Shown here: positions 10,629-22,131 of the stretch, piece after piece | Layout: the number at the start of each line of letters is the position of its first letter | Numbering within the stretch: the first letter of the stretch is position 1 | DNA from: Larix kaempferi | Taxonomy: Eukaryota > Streptophyta > Pinopsida > Pinales > Pinaceae | Direction: 5' to 3' | NCBI GenBank assembly: GCA_027924585.1 | Contig: BSBM01000050.1 | Span: forward strand, 4,216,001 to 4,280,000 | DNA length: 64,000 bases | Notes under the pieces: generated by a model | What the model was told of the DNA's origin: nothing | Databases searched by the model: none | What the model saw: only the letters and a program-made list of their open reading frames with translations | Made by a program: the position numbers and the translations under genes

Positions 10629-11381
10629 ATGAATCTGGAAGGAATTCCTCCTCTTTATCCATTCAACTATGATGAGTGTAAACCAAAGATGATAGCACAT
10701 TTGAAGAGACATGGTCTCTTTTATTATTGTTTTGAAAGCTTGTTTGAATCCTCTGAAGAAGAGAATGATTGGTTAAATGAAGGTGACAGAGACTATGCAG
10801 CAATGATGTATGCTATGTCTCATTGCATGGTAACCCACTTCCTTTCTTCTGAATCTCCAAAAGAGATATGGGTCCATCTGGATGAAAGATTTGGAAAATA
10901 TAATGAAGGGATTGGTCCAAACCATTTCAAGAGCAAGCCTAATGATGAATTCTCCCTCCTTGATGGTCTCTCTGATCATGAATCAGTATCAAACATATCT
11001 CATAATGAAGTTGTCCACAAAGAAGAAGAACTTGCAGATTCTACGCTCATGCTCTCAATATCTTCTATTTCAAATTATGTGTCAGCTCACACTCTAGAAA
11101 CTGCAGAGGCTCTTAAATCCTCTCTTGCACAAGAGTCTATTGGTTTGCATAATGATGATCTCATGAATGTTTCAGACGTTAAATCAGCAATTGGAGGTAA
11201 TGCATTCGCTCTTCTTGATCACTCACCTCTTATGTACTACTGTAAGATCATTTTCACATGCTCGCAGAATTTTATTGAAGATGCAGGGCATTGCCCTTCA
11301 CTTAGGATAATTTCTCATGCATTTCATGGTTTTGATCTCACCTCTAATGGTTCAAATGAGATCTCAAGAAACCATTTTTAA
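10629..11381 (+). CDS. E gag-like protein
   Basis: A 250-codon open frame, the only undamaged-looking one in the window. The N-terminal half resembles copia gag (UBN2/DUF4219 type): PLYPFNYDECKPKMIAHLKRHG near residues 7-28, then an acidic DYAAMMYAMSHCMVTHFLSSESPKEIWVHLDERFGKY segment that corresponds to the usual 'ETAKEAWDKLEE' region. The C-terminal half is Ser- and acid-rich with no zinc knuckle and matches nothing I recognise. I take the Met at 10629 because the conserved block starts directly after it. No protease, integrase or RT follows before the 3' LTR, so the protein would be packaged or moved by enzymes from another element. Confidence 0.6.
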   Translation: MNLEGIPPLYPFNYDECKPKMIAHLKRHGLFYYCFESLFESSEEENDWLNEGDRDYAAMMYAMSHCMVTHFLSSESPKEIWVHLDERFGKYNEGIGPNHFKSKPNDEFSLLDGLSDHESVSNISHNEVVHKEEELADSTLMLSISSISNYVSAHTLETAEALKSSLAQESIGLHNDDLMNVSDVKSAIGGNAFALLDHSPLMYYCKIIFTCSQNFIEDAGHCPSLRIISHAFHGFDLTSNGSNEISRNHF

Positions 11382-11839
11382 AGTCTTGGATCTGATTTGG
11401 ATTCCAAGAAATCACTATCATGTGATGGTTCTTTTGGGCATAATCTCACCTATGATGGTTCAAAGGAGAAAACAAAATACTATCTACACATTCATGGATT
11501 TGATCCTACCTTAGCTGATTCGAATCACAGGTTCCAGGATCATCCTCATACCTCTGGATTTGTTCTCATCACATTCGATCTGAAGAGCAAGTACAAGCAC
11601 ATGCTTTTGAGCATGATCCACTTCTTCCCAAGAAGATACCTCTAGACATATGACCAAGAATCACACCTACTTGAGTCTGGAGCATTTATTTTGGTGTTCC
11701 CTATAGTCTATTTTGAGGGGGGGTATTTTTCCCATGAGGTTTTCCCCATTTCCTCGGTTTATGGACTGTTAATTATTATTCATTGTATTGGGTGACCTTT
11801 GGTCTCAGTTACCATGGCCCAATATGGATTAAGGAGGGG
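11382..11839 (+). other. E 3' non-coding part and polypurine tract
   Basis: About 450 bases with loose repeats of a phrase like CATGGTTTTGATCTCACC(T)..GATGGTTC near 11320, 11400-11460 and 11490. The short overlapping frames here look like decayed gag tail. The polypurine tract AAGGAGGGG (11831-11839) abuts the 3' LTR. Confidence 0.65.
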
Positions 11840-12673
11840 TGTTAGGATATTCCTATACTCTATCCTAGTCTTACCAACATTTTCATTATTTTGCATTTCA
11901 ATCATGCATGCATTTTTGCATCCACGCATGCAATTGCATGAATCCTAGTCATTAGTCCCAGCACCTAGTCCCTATTTTGCTAGCCCTGGGAGCTTCTTTC
12001 TGATCATTTCTATCCCTCCTAGTGCTTAATGCACCCTCCTTTCACCTACCACATGAGAAAGGTGCCCTTCTTCACCTACCACTCAGTTACACTTCAGTTA
12101 GTTGAGTTATTTGTGGATCTCTCCTTGATTTGAGGATTGATTGACTTGTTAACTAACTGAAACACTCCGTTAGACCCCCAGTGAGACTAGATTGCCTATT
12201 TTGACTCTAGTCACCTCCCCATGTGCCCTCCAATGAGCCTCCTTCACTACATTAGTGCTTCCATGTGCCAGTTACACCTACCACACTCAGTTAGACTCAG
12301 TTTGACACCTAGTTGACCGTTACTTGTGCATTGATGACTCCACTAATGATTATTAGGATTCCTAGTGGTGTCTTGTTGACACTCCACTGATGATGATGAT
12401 GCATCCTAGTGCAGATAAGCCATTCCCATGCAGGATAATTCAAATTTCCACCTTGGCATTCGAATCCTCTCCACCATTGTATTATTTATTGTTCATATTA
12501 TGATTAATAAATCAGTGTGTGATGTTATTCTGCTTCTATCCGAGTTCTACTGTATCATAATTATGTTTCTCCTTTACACTGCATTGACCACTCTTCTTCT
12601 ATTTTCCTGCTCAATCTTAATCTTTCTTGTGATGTATACATCAGCTCTTAGATCTGTTGTGAGGATTTTCACA
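11840..12673 (+). repeat. E 3' LTR
   Basis: Second LTR of E, starting TGTTAGGATATTCC and ending GATTTTCACA. It is followed by GGCGG (TSD) and then D LTR sequence GTGAATCAG. It is homologous along its length with 9637-10460, with scattered substitutions. Confidence 0.88.
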
Positions 12674-15173
12674 GGCGGGTGAATCAGTATTACACTATTT
12701 TTCAAATTTTATCACAATTAAAAAACTGAATCAACAAAGAAGATAGAAGACATAATTTTATCATGGAATACCAATTAGGAAAACCACCAAAAATTTCTAT
12801 TACTGAAAAATTATATTTACAAAATAATTTGCAAGCTCCAACTTGCTGGATGCACGAACACCCAATTTTTCAACTACAACTGAAGGATGCACCAACACCC
12901 TATTTTTCTAGCTACAACTGATAGGATGCTACAACACCCTTCGTTTTCCAGCTACTACTAGAAGGAGGCTACAACCTCCTTGGAATACTTCAATCTTCCC
13001 CTAGCACCACCCTTCCTCCCTTTTCTGTCTTTTTCAGATTTCCATAATTTCTTTTCTTCAATTTTGTTTCTTCATTTTCATTGGTCTCTGTCTGATCTTT
13101 CTTCATCTTTGATCAGGGCTATTGAGACATCGCCCTTCCATATCGAATGCTTGTATATATATTATCATCACATTCTTCAATCGTTGCATCTCTTAAATAT
13201 GGAATTGTATCTTTTCAAACTCGCACCTCTTCAAAAGAATTAACTCTGTTTTTGTAATTTAAAAAACAAACCATGTTTTTTAATTAAAGATCAACTCTAG
13301 TTTTTAATTAATAAACTATTCCTTATTATTAGTTTATTTCTATATCTTGTCATCATTCCTTTTCAGCATCACACTCTTTCCATAATTGCGTCCATCCAAT
13401 CTGGAAATTGCCTTTTTATTTAAACGCACCACTTCAAAAAAAATACTTCTTGGTTTAATTAGTTTGCTTTGATAACTGGCTGGTAATTAATTTCCTCTAT
13501 TTCATAACATCTTAATCATTCCTTATTTTTATTAAATTGAATTAGCTGGGAAATTTAAATAAAAACTTGTTAACATATATTTTCAGGCTTATTGCTGGCA
13601 TATTCACATACTATGTAACAATGATTTTTCCTCAATTTGGCAACTCACTTTTTCACACGTATGACTACCAAAGAGGAATCTGACACCATGGCTATATGGC
13701 CAATTCATCATGGAACATACCCATGCCATCTAGATGATTTATCATCACAAGGAAAATTTATGGCGGACATTTCCAAATTCCCCTTCAAGCTTTATTTTGA
13801 CAGAAAGACAGACTTTTTCTCAATTTGGTAGGCTTGTATTTCGCACATGTAACCTCCAGAGAGAAATATGAGCCCATGACTAGATGAAAAAACCATCAAA
13901 GAACAAGCCCATGTCAACTAATGAATTTATCACCACAAGGACAGTTTATGGCGGACATTTCCAAATGGCCCCTCAACCTCCAGTTTTCAACACACGAACA
14001 AATTTCCTTTGTTCTTAATATGCAAAACAAGATTTTTATCACTTTGGCAGATTGATTTCTTGCACATGTGACCATCATAAGGAAAAATGAAAACATGACA
14101 GGATAACCACTTCAACAAGGAACATATCCATGTCAGCTTATGAATTTGTTGATACACACACATCATGTTTTGGGCATTTTAAAATGGCCTTCTAAACTCT
14201 TGATTTGACACTTAGTCAAAATTATCAAACCCTAGGTTAACATGAGGAGATTTTTATTTTCATCAAATTGGAAGTATGATACATCCAATGGATAGAGGCT
14301 GAAAAGTTGATTCCATCCAGACCAATTTCATCCTTTGAAACCTCTTTCTCTCTCCTCGGCATACATTTTTCTGGAGCAGTGCAAATCAAGCTAGGAGGCA
14401 CTTTTGGCAAATCAATATCTTCACTTATGGAGACTTTTTGGACAAAAAAATGATATGATTGGATGCACCAATAAAAATTATGGAGACCCATACCATCAAA
14501 ATACTTTAATAAATCAACCACAGGAAATGGCATACATTTTACTGAGGTCACTCATGCATTTTTACCAGCATTTTTATACTTAGACAATTTGTGCAATCTC
14601 CAAGGTGGATTTGTATTTCACCAAAATATTGAACCAATGGTACTAGATGATGTAGTACATATCACTGAGTACAACCAAAGTGATTTCACCTTCAAACTCA
14701 TCTTCCTCTAACCTAGGTGGACATTTTACTAGACTAGTGCAAAACTGCCTAAAACCCTATTTTGGAAGACCTATAACTTCCTCCTAAGACACTCTCAAGA
14801 CAAACTAAGACCATGGTCAAGTAGAAAGATCTACAAGCTACAGCATGGTCCTTTCAGATATTTTTTATCATTCTCTTATGAGGTATGGAGGACATTTTCC
14901 TTAGGTCACTTGGACCAGTTTTCCAACACTTAGTCAATTTCTTGAATTTCTCCAAATTGACAAATCTTTATATAACTAGGTCAAATTGTAATAATGACAT
15001 CATGAAGGTACTAGAGAGTCATTAGGTTTATTTTCATCTTCATCAACCATGCCATGTCATCACTTCCTTTGTTATTCTTTTGTCTTTCATTGAGTTTGCC
15101 CTGCCATCATGTCCTTGGTTATTCCTTTGTCATTACTGAACTCCTTTGACATCAATGACAACCACATTCAAAA

Positions 15174-15605
15174 TTATCCCCCTTTGGAATTGATGGAAAC
15201 TTCTAAAAATTATCCCCCTTTGACAACAATGACAAAGGATAACCTGTTATGCTCTTGCTGTAACCATCTTGATAGAGAACTTCCCATCTTTCTTCTTTTT
15301 TACAATTGCCCTTGCCAATATATCTCCTTTTTAAGAAATTTAGATCTATACTTCTCTTTCTCTTGTTAATTGGACTTGGTACTAATCATTGTGTTATGAT
15401 ACTCTGGTTAACATCCTCATTTACCTTCTTGTAGCAATTCTTTGAAAGAGAACATGGATGATTGGTTCATAGACTCCCCTTTCAATGTTCCTCCCCTTTC
15501 TCAACATTTTCTACATTTTCTGACAGGTTATACACTCTGATCTTTGTCAACCATACACCAGTATTATCATTTAACCATGATCATCTCTCATCTTCTCTAA
15601 TTCTG
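15174..15605 (-). other. D internal 3' end with polypurine tract
   Basis: On the minus strand AAAGGGGGATAA (15174-15185) directly precedes the D 3' LTR and is the polypurine tract. A second copy of the same tract lies about 40 bases further in (near 15215-15226). The rest of the stretch has no credible ORF. It is cut at 15605 by C2 and continues at 23879. Confidence 0.7.
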
Positions 15606-17363
15606 TGTAGTGTCCCTTTTTTATCAATTTGGAAAAATTGGAAAAATTGCAATTTTTTGCCAATTCGACCCTTAGACTAGTTATGACTCCAATGCTTCCA
15701 AATCGGGTCTGAAGGTAATTGAAAGGTATTAAGACATAAAAATTAGTTTTATAGGTTTATGGACACTCTCAAAATACTTTTTCAACATTCATTTAACTTC
15801 AAGAGAAATTGGGGAATTTTACTAGCAATTTCGAGGTTCAAACCCCCAAGGGTAGAGGTCACTAATGGCTTCCCAAATGCAGTACAACCCTACCAAATTT
15901 AAGAAAATAGAAATGGATTAGTTAAAGGACTTAAATGGGAACCCAAATGCATAATTATTCAGTTTCTAAAGGCTGTTTCAACTCCCATAAATCAGATTTT
16001 GTGGACATGTCTTCACATAGGGGGAAATGATAGGAAACTTCACCACTTGTTATGAAATTCGATATTTATGTTCCAAATACTTATGTAATGTATATGAAAC
16101 TTATTCAGTACATTGATTAATCTCCATACATCATAACGATAACATATATGAACTGATACAAATCAAAATAAAGCAACTTCAAGCTCTCACAACAAGATGT
16201 AGGGAAAATGGCACCATTTATGCATTGTTTGGTATTTTTACGTAGTTTCACTTGGCATTTCAACCTGAGAGTATTATGAGCATTAAATACAGAGTATATA
16301 TACCATAATACAAATAAATTGTTTATCTTGGACTCTCACAAAGAGATCATCATCTCACCAAAGGCGTCCTTCCTCCAAGAGCCAAAATATGCAGAGAAAT
16401 GTGAGATAGAGATGGGAACAAGTTGAAGAAGAAAGAATCATGAGATTTCCTATAGCTTCAACCTGAAACAAATAACTCCATTGTAGCTCCAAATTAAATG
16501 TTTGAATGGACTCTCCAATTTCCAATTAGGATGGGAATCTTTCACCCTCGAAATTGGTACTAAGGCAAGTAGAATAACACTCTACTAGCTTGGACAAGCT
16601 ATGCTCTCCAATTTGAAGAATGATAAATGATAAAAATCCACTCTCCTTCTTGTTTCTTTTATTTTATTACCTTCCCAAGCCTTCCATGGTTCGAATTCCC
16701 TACATGATATTCATTCCAACTCGAATTGGAAAGAGATTCCAATGTGTGCCACTTGTCCATCAATTCCTAGCCTCCTCCTTCACTCAATTCAAATGGGTGT
16801 CTCTTTGGCTTCCCTAACTCCTTTGTGCACCTTATTGAAGGCTATTTTTATCCCTTACATTTCGTATATGTTAGATGGCAGCATTCAGGTCTTATTTGTT
16901 TCATAAGTGTCATAGCATCTTCATCATTGTTGTCATAGAAGCTAGGGAATCTAGCCCAAGTGTCCCAATAACTCCAAGATGCCTCTTCCTCTTCCATGGG
17001 AGTTACTCGTAATCTCAAATTCGACCCTAATTGAGTAATTCCAAGTATTATTCGCTTCCAAATCCCCCAATAATGTTGGACTCTACCTAGGATTTGAATG
17101 GGTGAGAGTGGAATGCCATGTGTCATGGGGAATATTGCTTAAGTGGGCCCCACACCTCCAATGTGCCCTCATGACCAAGTGCCACCTTATTTTACTATAT
17201 TAATTATTTATTTATTCCCCATTTAATATATTTGTTCAAGCTAATGTCCATTTTGGGTTTTATAGTTGCCTTATTCCAAATCTAATGTTTCCACCCCAAC
17301 CTAGGAAACTACTAGATTGGTGGAATTTTCTCTTTTGAGATTTATTTGAATGGGGACATTACA
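15606..17363 (-). repeat. C2 3' LTR
   Basis: 1758 bp, starting TGTAGTGTCCC on the plus strand and ending GGGGACATTACA. It pairs with 22132-23878. On its right, GTGGGGAGGAC read on the minus strand (17364-17378) is the polypurine tract. No conserved ORF is seen. Confidence 0.87.
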
Positions 17364-17378
17364 GTCCTCCCCACCCAA

Positions 17379-18640
17379 TATTGCTTGCCCTCAATAAATT
17401 TCAAATTAGGATTCTACAAAATTTGTTCCTCCTCCCATGTGGAATCCTCACTTGGAAAATCTTTCCATTGTAGCAAATACTCCCTTATGGTTCTGCTCCT
17501 TAATTTCCTTTCTCTTGCCTTCAATTTTTTTTCTGGAATAAGTATGAGTTGTCCTTCATCATCTAATGGAGGGAGGGTTTCTGAAACATATATTTTCTAA
17601 ACAATAGCCTTATTAAGTCATAAAACATTAAATACATTGTGGATTTTGCTTCCTTCCGGAAGTTCCAACTCATAAGCCACTTCCCCAACTTTTCGAACTA
17701 CCTTATATGGACCAGAATATCTTGGTTTGATATTTTCTGATCCTTTCACTTTTAAGGATGTTTGCTTATATGGTTGTAATCTCAAATAGACCAAATCATT
17801 CACTTTAAAATTTATTTCCTCCCTATGTTGATACACATACTTTTTTTGTTGGTTTTGGGAAACCTGCAAATTGTCTTTTAGAAGATTCAAGATCTCTTGA
17901 CTTTCCTCAATCCAATCCTTATATTTTGGAGCTCTACTATCGCCAAAAATGTGCTCAACAAAGGTGATTTCTTCATAACCATAAATTGATTTGAAAAATT
18001 ACATGCCGATGGACATGTGAAAGGTAGTGTTGTAGCAAAACTCACCCAAATGTAGCCATTTTACCCATGCTTTTTGCTGCTCACCAACATAGTTCCTCAA
18101 GTACACCTCCAACCATTGGTTCACTCTTTATGTTTGGCCATAAGTTTGAGGATTATAGCTTGTGTGATTCAATTGAGTGTCCACCATCTTGAATAGTTCT
18201 TGCCAAAAATCACTCATAAATCTGCTATCCATGTCACTCACAATGTTCTTGGGAAGTCCATTCAATATGAAAATTTATCTCAAGAATAGATCAGCCACTT
18301 GTGCAGCAGTATAAGATGATTTAATATCAAATAAATGAGCAAATTTTGTGACTCTATCCACCACAACATAAATACAATCCTTACCCAAAGCCTTGGGAAA
18401 ACCTGTGATAAAAACCATTGAGATGCTTTCCCATTTTTGTTATGGAATTGGAAATGGTTGTAAATTGTAATAGACTAGCAGGATGTGTATGTTCATAATT
18501 GTTTTTCTAACATAACTTGCATTCATCCACATATTTTATAAAATCTTCTTTAGACCCTTTCCAAAAGAACCTTTCCCTTAATTGCCTATTTGTTTTTAAA
18601 AAACCAGGATGGCGTGCTAAAGGAGAATCATGGGCTTCCT
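17379..18640 (-). pseudogene. C2 integrase and chromodomain
   Basis: Integrase of C2 with a C-terminal chromodomain, in pieces. The core is readable but dead: the first catalytic Asp is Val (SISMVFITG at about 18411-18435, where C1 has SMDFITG), the second is kept in NIVSDMDSRF, and the catalytic Glu codon is a stop (GQT-stop-RVNQ near 18120). The clear frame 17618-17890 covers VNDLVYLRLQPYK..GPYKVVRKVGEVAYELELP. The chromodomain (YLLQWKDFPSEDSTWE in C2 frames, 17440-17500) would guide integration to marked chromatin in live relatives. Confidence 0.8.
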
Positions 18641-19180
18641 TAAAAATCTTGTGCTAGAGATTCAAACCATGAGCCAAGTATATTCTATCCTTATAGTATA
18701 TTATACCATTTAAAATCTTGTACCTATCATCACCTTTGACCCCATCTAACACATCACAAGCAAAACTCTCTTTGGCATATTCAACTATTAGCATATTTTT
18801 CCAATCTTTTGAAATGTCCATAAGGGAAAATGATGGTCTTCTAGATAATGCATATGCTACAATATTATTCTTCCCCTTTACATATTCAATGTCAAAATAA
18901 AAATATTGGACTTTGCTTACCCACTTTGTTTCCATTCATTGAGGTCCTTTTGTGTGAGAAAATGATTCAAACTGTTATGATTAGTTTTGACCACAAACTT
19001 GTTTCCCACCAAGTATTTTCTAAACTTGGCCAAGGCATGCATGATGGCTAACATTTCTTTGTCATAAATGGAGTAGAGTTTATCATGTGGCTGCAACTTT
19101 CTGCTCTCAAAAGCTATGGGGTGTTTATTTTTCTTTACGACCACCCCTATTCCTTCTCCTGATGCATCACATTCCAAAAC
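18641..19180 (-). pseudogene. C2 RNase H and integrase zinc region
   Basis: Two overlapping frames. 18917-19177 gives the gypsy RNase H: MECDASGEGIGVVVKKNKHPIAFESRKL, then YDKEMLAIMHALAKFRKYL and VVKTNHNSLNHFL, where the usual Asp of TDH is Asn. 18654-18935 gives YVKGKNNIVAYALSRRPSF and the integrase N-terminal region. C1 keeps TDHNNL at the same site. RNase H removes template RNA; the zinc region precedes the integrase core. Confidence 0.82.
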
Positions 19181-20030
19181 AAATGGTTTAGAAAAATCAG
19201 GTAATGCAAGTATTGGACAACTAATCGTTACCTATTTAATTATTTTGAAATCCTTTTCATCCTCTTCATTCCATTTGAAAGAATCCTTCTTGGTCAAATC
19301 AGTAAGTGGAGAAGTCAATTTGGAGAACCCCTTCACAAACTTTCTATAGTAAGTGCATATTCCAATGAAGCCTCTCAATTCTATGATGTTTTTGGGTGAT
19401 GGCCATTCAATGATAGCTCTTATTGTTTCCAAGTGTACCTTCACTCCATATTTCCCAATGACGTTCCCAAGATATAAAACTTCTTTCAACCCAAATTCAC
19501 ACTTGGACAACTTAGCAAACAAATATTGTTCATGCAAAATTTTCAAGACAACTTCTAGATGATGCAAGTGTTCCTCCCATGTTTTACTGTAAATCAAAAG
19601 TTCATCAAAGAAAACAAAAACAAACTTATGGAGCTTCTTGCAAAATATTTGGTTCATGCATGATTGAAATGTGGCTGTAGCATTGGTCAAACCAAAAGGC
19701 ATGACAAGAAACTCGAAATGGCCATAGTGACATCTCAAAGTTGTTTTCTGCACATCCTCCTCCTTCATTGTAATTTGTTGGTAACCAAATATAAGATCAA
19801 TTTTGGAGAATAATTTTTCTCCATGTAGCTCATCCATGAGCTCATCTATTCTAGGGATGGGATATCTATTCTTAATTGTCTTCTTTTTTAGAGCTCTAAA
19901 ATCAATGCACATTCTCAAGGTCCCATCTTTTTTCTTCACCAAAACAACTGAAGAAGCATAGGGACTAGAGCTTGGTATAATGAGTCCCATTACAAAAGCT
20001 CTTGAATAACCTTCTCAATATAATCTATGG
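19181..20030 (-). pseudogene. C2 reverse transcriptase
   Basis: Gypsy RT in a frame of 252 codons (19232-19990). Motifs in order: [32 protein letters not shown], the palm motif KLFSKIDLIFGYQQITM, HYGHFEFLVMPFGLTNATATFQ, then FVFFDELLIYSKTWEEHL. The catalytic pair that reads FFDD in C1 is FFDE here, so one metal-binding Asp is lost. The thumb/connection part follows (LRGFIGICTYYRKF). Upstream, IRPSS-like sequence runs on through a broken frame toward the protease. Confidence 0.87.
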
Positions 20031-20539
20031 AATTTTTGGTATTTATATATGGTGGTATTTGTATAGGTGAAGTACCCACTTCCAAAACAATGTTGTGCTC
20101 AACTCCTCTATCAGGTGGCCTTCCAGGAGGAAGTCTCCAAAAACCCTTTCATATTTATGTAGGAGTTGCTTTATCTCCCTTGGAAGTTCTGCAATATTTA
20201 TGCTTGGCTTCGGGGAAGTGATGAAACATTAATAATCCCATTCAATATCCCCATGCCTCAGTATGGACCTCATACTGTGGGAGGACACTACTTGATTCAG
20301 ATAGGTGTGCATTCCTCTCACTACCCTTCGTTTTCCTTCAAAATCTTTGAATCTCATTTAAGGGATTTGATAGTTCACTGTATGTTCCCCTATAGAGTAC
20401 ATCCATTGCACTCCCAATACAACATTAGTATTAGTAACATCAACCACATAAAATCTATCAAAAAAAGTGTAATTACCTATGGTGATTTGTAGCTTTGGAA
20501 TCCATGTTTTGCACTCCATTGTATTGTTACCTGGACTGA

Positions 20540-20770
20540 TGATTGTGAATCCATCGAATGGTTAAGTAGTTATCTTTCTCCTCTACACCATGGTTGCATC
20601 AATGAATTTATGTGTGGCTCCTCCATCTACCAATACTGAAAACCTGTGTCCTTGTACCACTCCCTTACATCGAATGGAGTGGAAACGAGGCACTCTTGAA
20701 AGTACTACCATTCTCCCTTTGTCAGGTGATGGATGATATTCTTCTTGTTTCTCTTATTTTTCTATTTCAT
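20540..20770 (-). pseudogene. C2 protease
   Basis: Broken frames on the minus strand read HPSPDKGRMVVLS, then FHSIRCKGVVQGHRF and LVDGGATHKFIDATMV, the gypsy aspartic protease with active-site DGG intact near 20640. The same DKGRM phrase marks the spot where D entered C1. The interval 20031-20540 is the protease-RT linker with no clean frame. Confidence 0.72.
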
Positions 20771-20859
20771 ATCCCTCTTCTTGGTCTGAAATATGTCCTT
20801 CTTCATCCATACCCCCTTCATACTCACCATCATCATAAAATACTTCAATGTATTGTGCT

Positions 20860-21995
20860 TTCCCCTTAGCACATTTATGCCCTAGTACCCATGGTTGGAA
20901 GCATGTGTAACATAGTTTCTTTCTTCTGAGTTCTTCCTTGCTTGGTACCTCTTTATTATCCTTTACAAATGCATATTTTTACCCTAGCTTATTTTCAAAT
21001 CTGAACTTGGAAGGAAAGTTGGGCTTGGGAGGGAACCTTGTCTTGGGTAGCACATTTTGCAGATCTCTTTCCAAGTTCATGGCATCTTTCAATGAAGTAG
21101 GTTTGTGGACCTTAACTAAAATATTCAAAGGTTCATCCACACCTTTATTAAAGAGAAATACTAATCTAACCATATCTATATCAGCCACCTTAACTGATAG
21201 TTTTTGGGATTCCAACATGTACTCAACAGGGGTTCCAATTTGCTTCAATTGTGCTAGTTCTTTGAAAGGCATTTCTGGGTCTTTTTGCTCAAATATTCCC
21301 AATACCCTGTTAAAAAATTCTTCATATGTTGTAACCTGATCATGTCCCAAATTTTTAATTCCATGTAACCACCAATCATTGGCTTCTCCTTCGAGATGCA
21401 AAATAGCCAATTTTAGACCATCCTCTTTAACCATTGGATTCAGCTAAAAATAAACATCTAGTTTTTGTATCCAAGTATTTGCAGAACTTTGAGATGAGCC
21501 ATAAAATGTATGAAGGGGCATTTTACATATGGCATAATTCAATTCTTTAATTTGAAATGGATTCCTATTACCTCCCCTCATTTTGAGCTTGTTTGCAACA
21601 GGAAAGTATTGATCAAATGGTAGGGTCCTTCTACAATCTTCACTCAACTATTGCCATTCTGTTATAATTTATTGCATATCATATTGGGTGTTAGGATCTT
21701 TTTTCAAATCAAGAAATTTAGGTGTAGTATCCCTTGTTGAACTATGAAATTCATGATCTCGATTATGAGGCCTTGTCTTTGAGAAAATACTTTCACCCAT
21801 TGCCTTATTTTCCTCGGAAAGAGAACTACTACTGCCTCCTATTGCCAATTTGCTTCCAATTTGACTAACCAATAATTCGGATCCTTGCATTATCTATTTT
21901 TTCATGTACTCAAAGAATGGTTTCATGAATTTCCTAAACTCCTCATTCTCCTCTACGGTTCCTTTCTCATGGTTTCCAAAGAATGCACTTCTTCT
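20860..21995 (-). pseudogene. C2 gag
   Basis: Homologous along its length to C1 gag. Frames 21669-21890 (LLVSQIGSKLAIGGSSSS), 21444-21647 (SEDCRRTLPFDQYFPVANKLKMRGG) and 20979-21434 (DGLKLAILHLEGEANDWWLHGI, TYEEFFNRVLGIFEQKDPEMPF, DAMNLERDLQNVLPKTRFPPK) are separated by stops. A zinc knuckle (C..C..GHKC) lies near 20880-20935. The particle protein would bind element RNA. Confidence 0.83.
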
Positions 21996-22110
21996 CCTAC
22001 TTCCCTTTCACCAAAAGTACTTTCAGTTTCAGTTTCTAAGGGTGGGGGATTATTCCTTTGAATTCTAGTCCTAATTAATGGTCATCCACATCAGGTGCAA
22101 GTAACATGCT

Positions 22111-22129
22111 TTGATACCACTTGTAGTGT
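22111..22129 (-). other. C2 primer-binding site
   Basis: Read on the minus strand from 22129: TGGTATCAAAGCATG, two bases from the LTR edge. It has one difference from TGGTATCAGAGC and fixes the orientation. Confidence 0.8.
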
Positions 22130-22131
22130 CC

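Larger units (their letters stand above)
9637..12673 (+). mobile_element. Element E, short LTR retrotransposon with gag-like ORF
   Basis: A complete 3.04-kb element with two LTRs of 824 and 834 bp, a primer site directly after the first and a polypurine tract directly before the second. The TSD is GGGGG (9632-9636) and GGCGG (12674-12678), one mismatch; the G-rich target is seen unbroken in the other D LTR near 26162. The 1.38-kb interior has room only for a gag-like ORF, so E is non-autonomous, like TRIM or gag-only elements. Confidence 0.9.
9605..15173 (-). repeat. D 3' LTR, split by element E
   Basis: The LTR pieces are 9605-9636 and 12679-15173, together about 2.53 kb. They align with 26135-28669 from end to end (for example GTGAATCAGTATTA at 12680 and 26169, and CAACCACATTCAA at the inner end). 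The inner terminus reads ATTCAAAA where ATTCAACA is expected, so one base of the terminal CA is mutated. Plus-strand ORFs such as 12980-13243 are not preserved in the other LTR. No gene is seen in the LTR. Confidence 0.85.

Noticed and set aside
19353-21339. Plus-strand ORFs across C2 pol and gag
   Set aside because: They are antisense shadows of clear minus-strand RT and gag frames.
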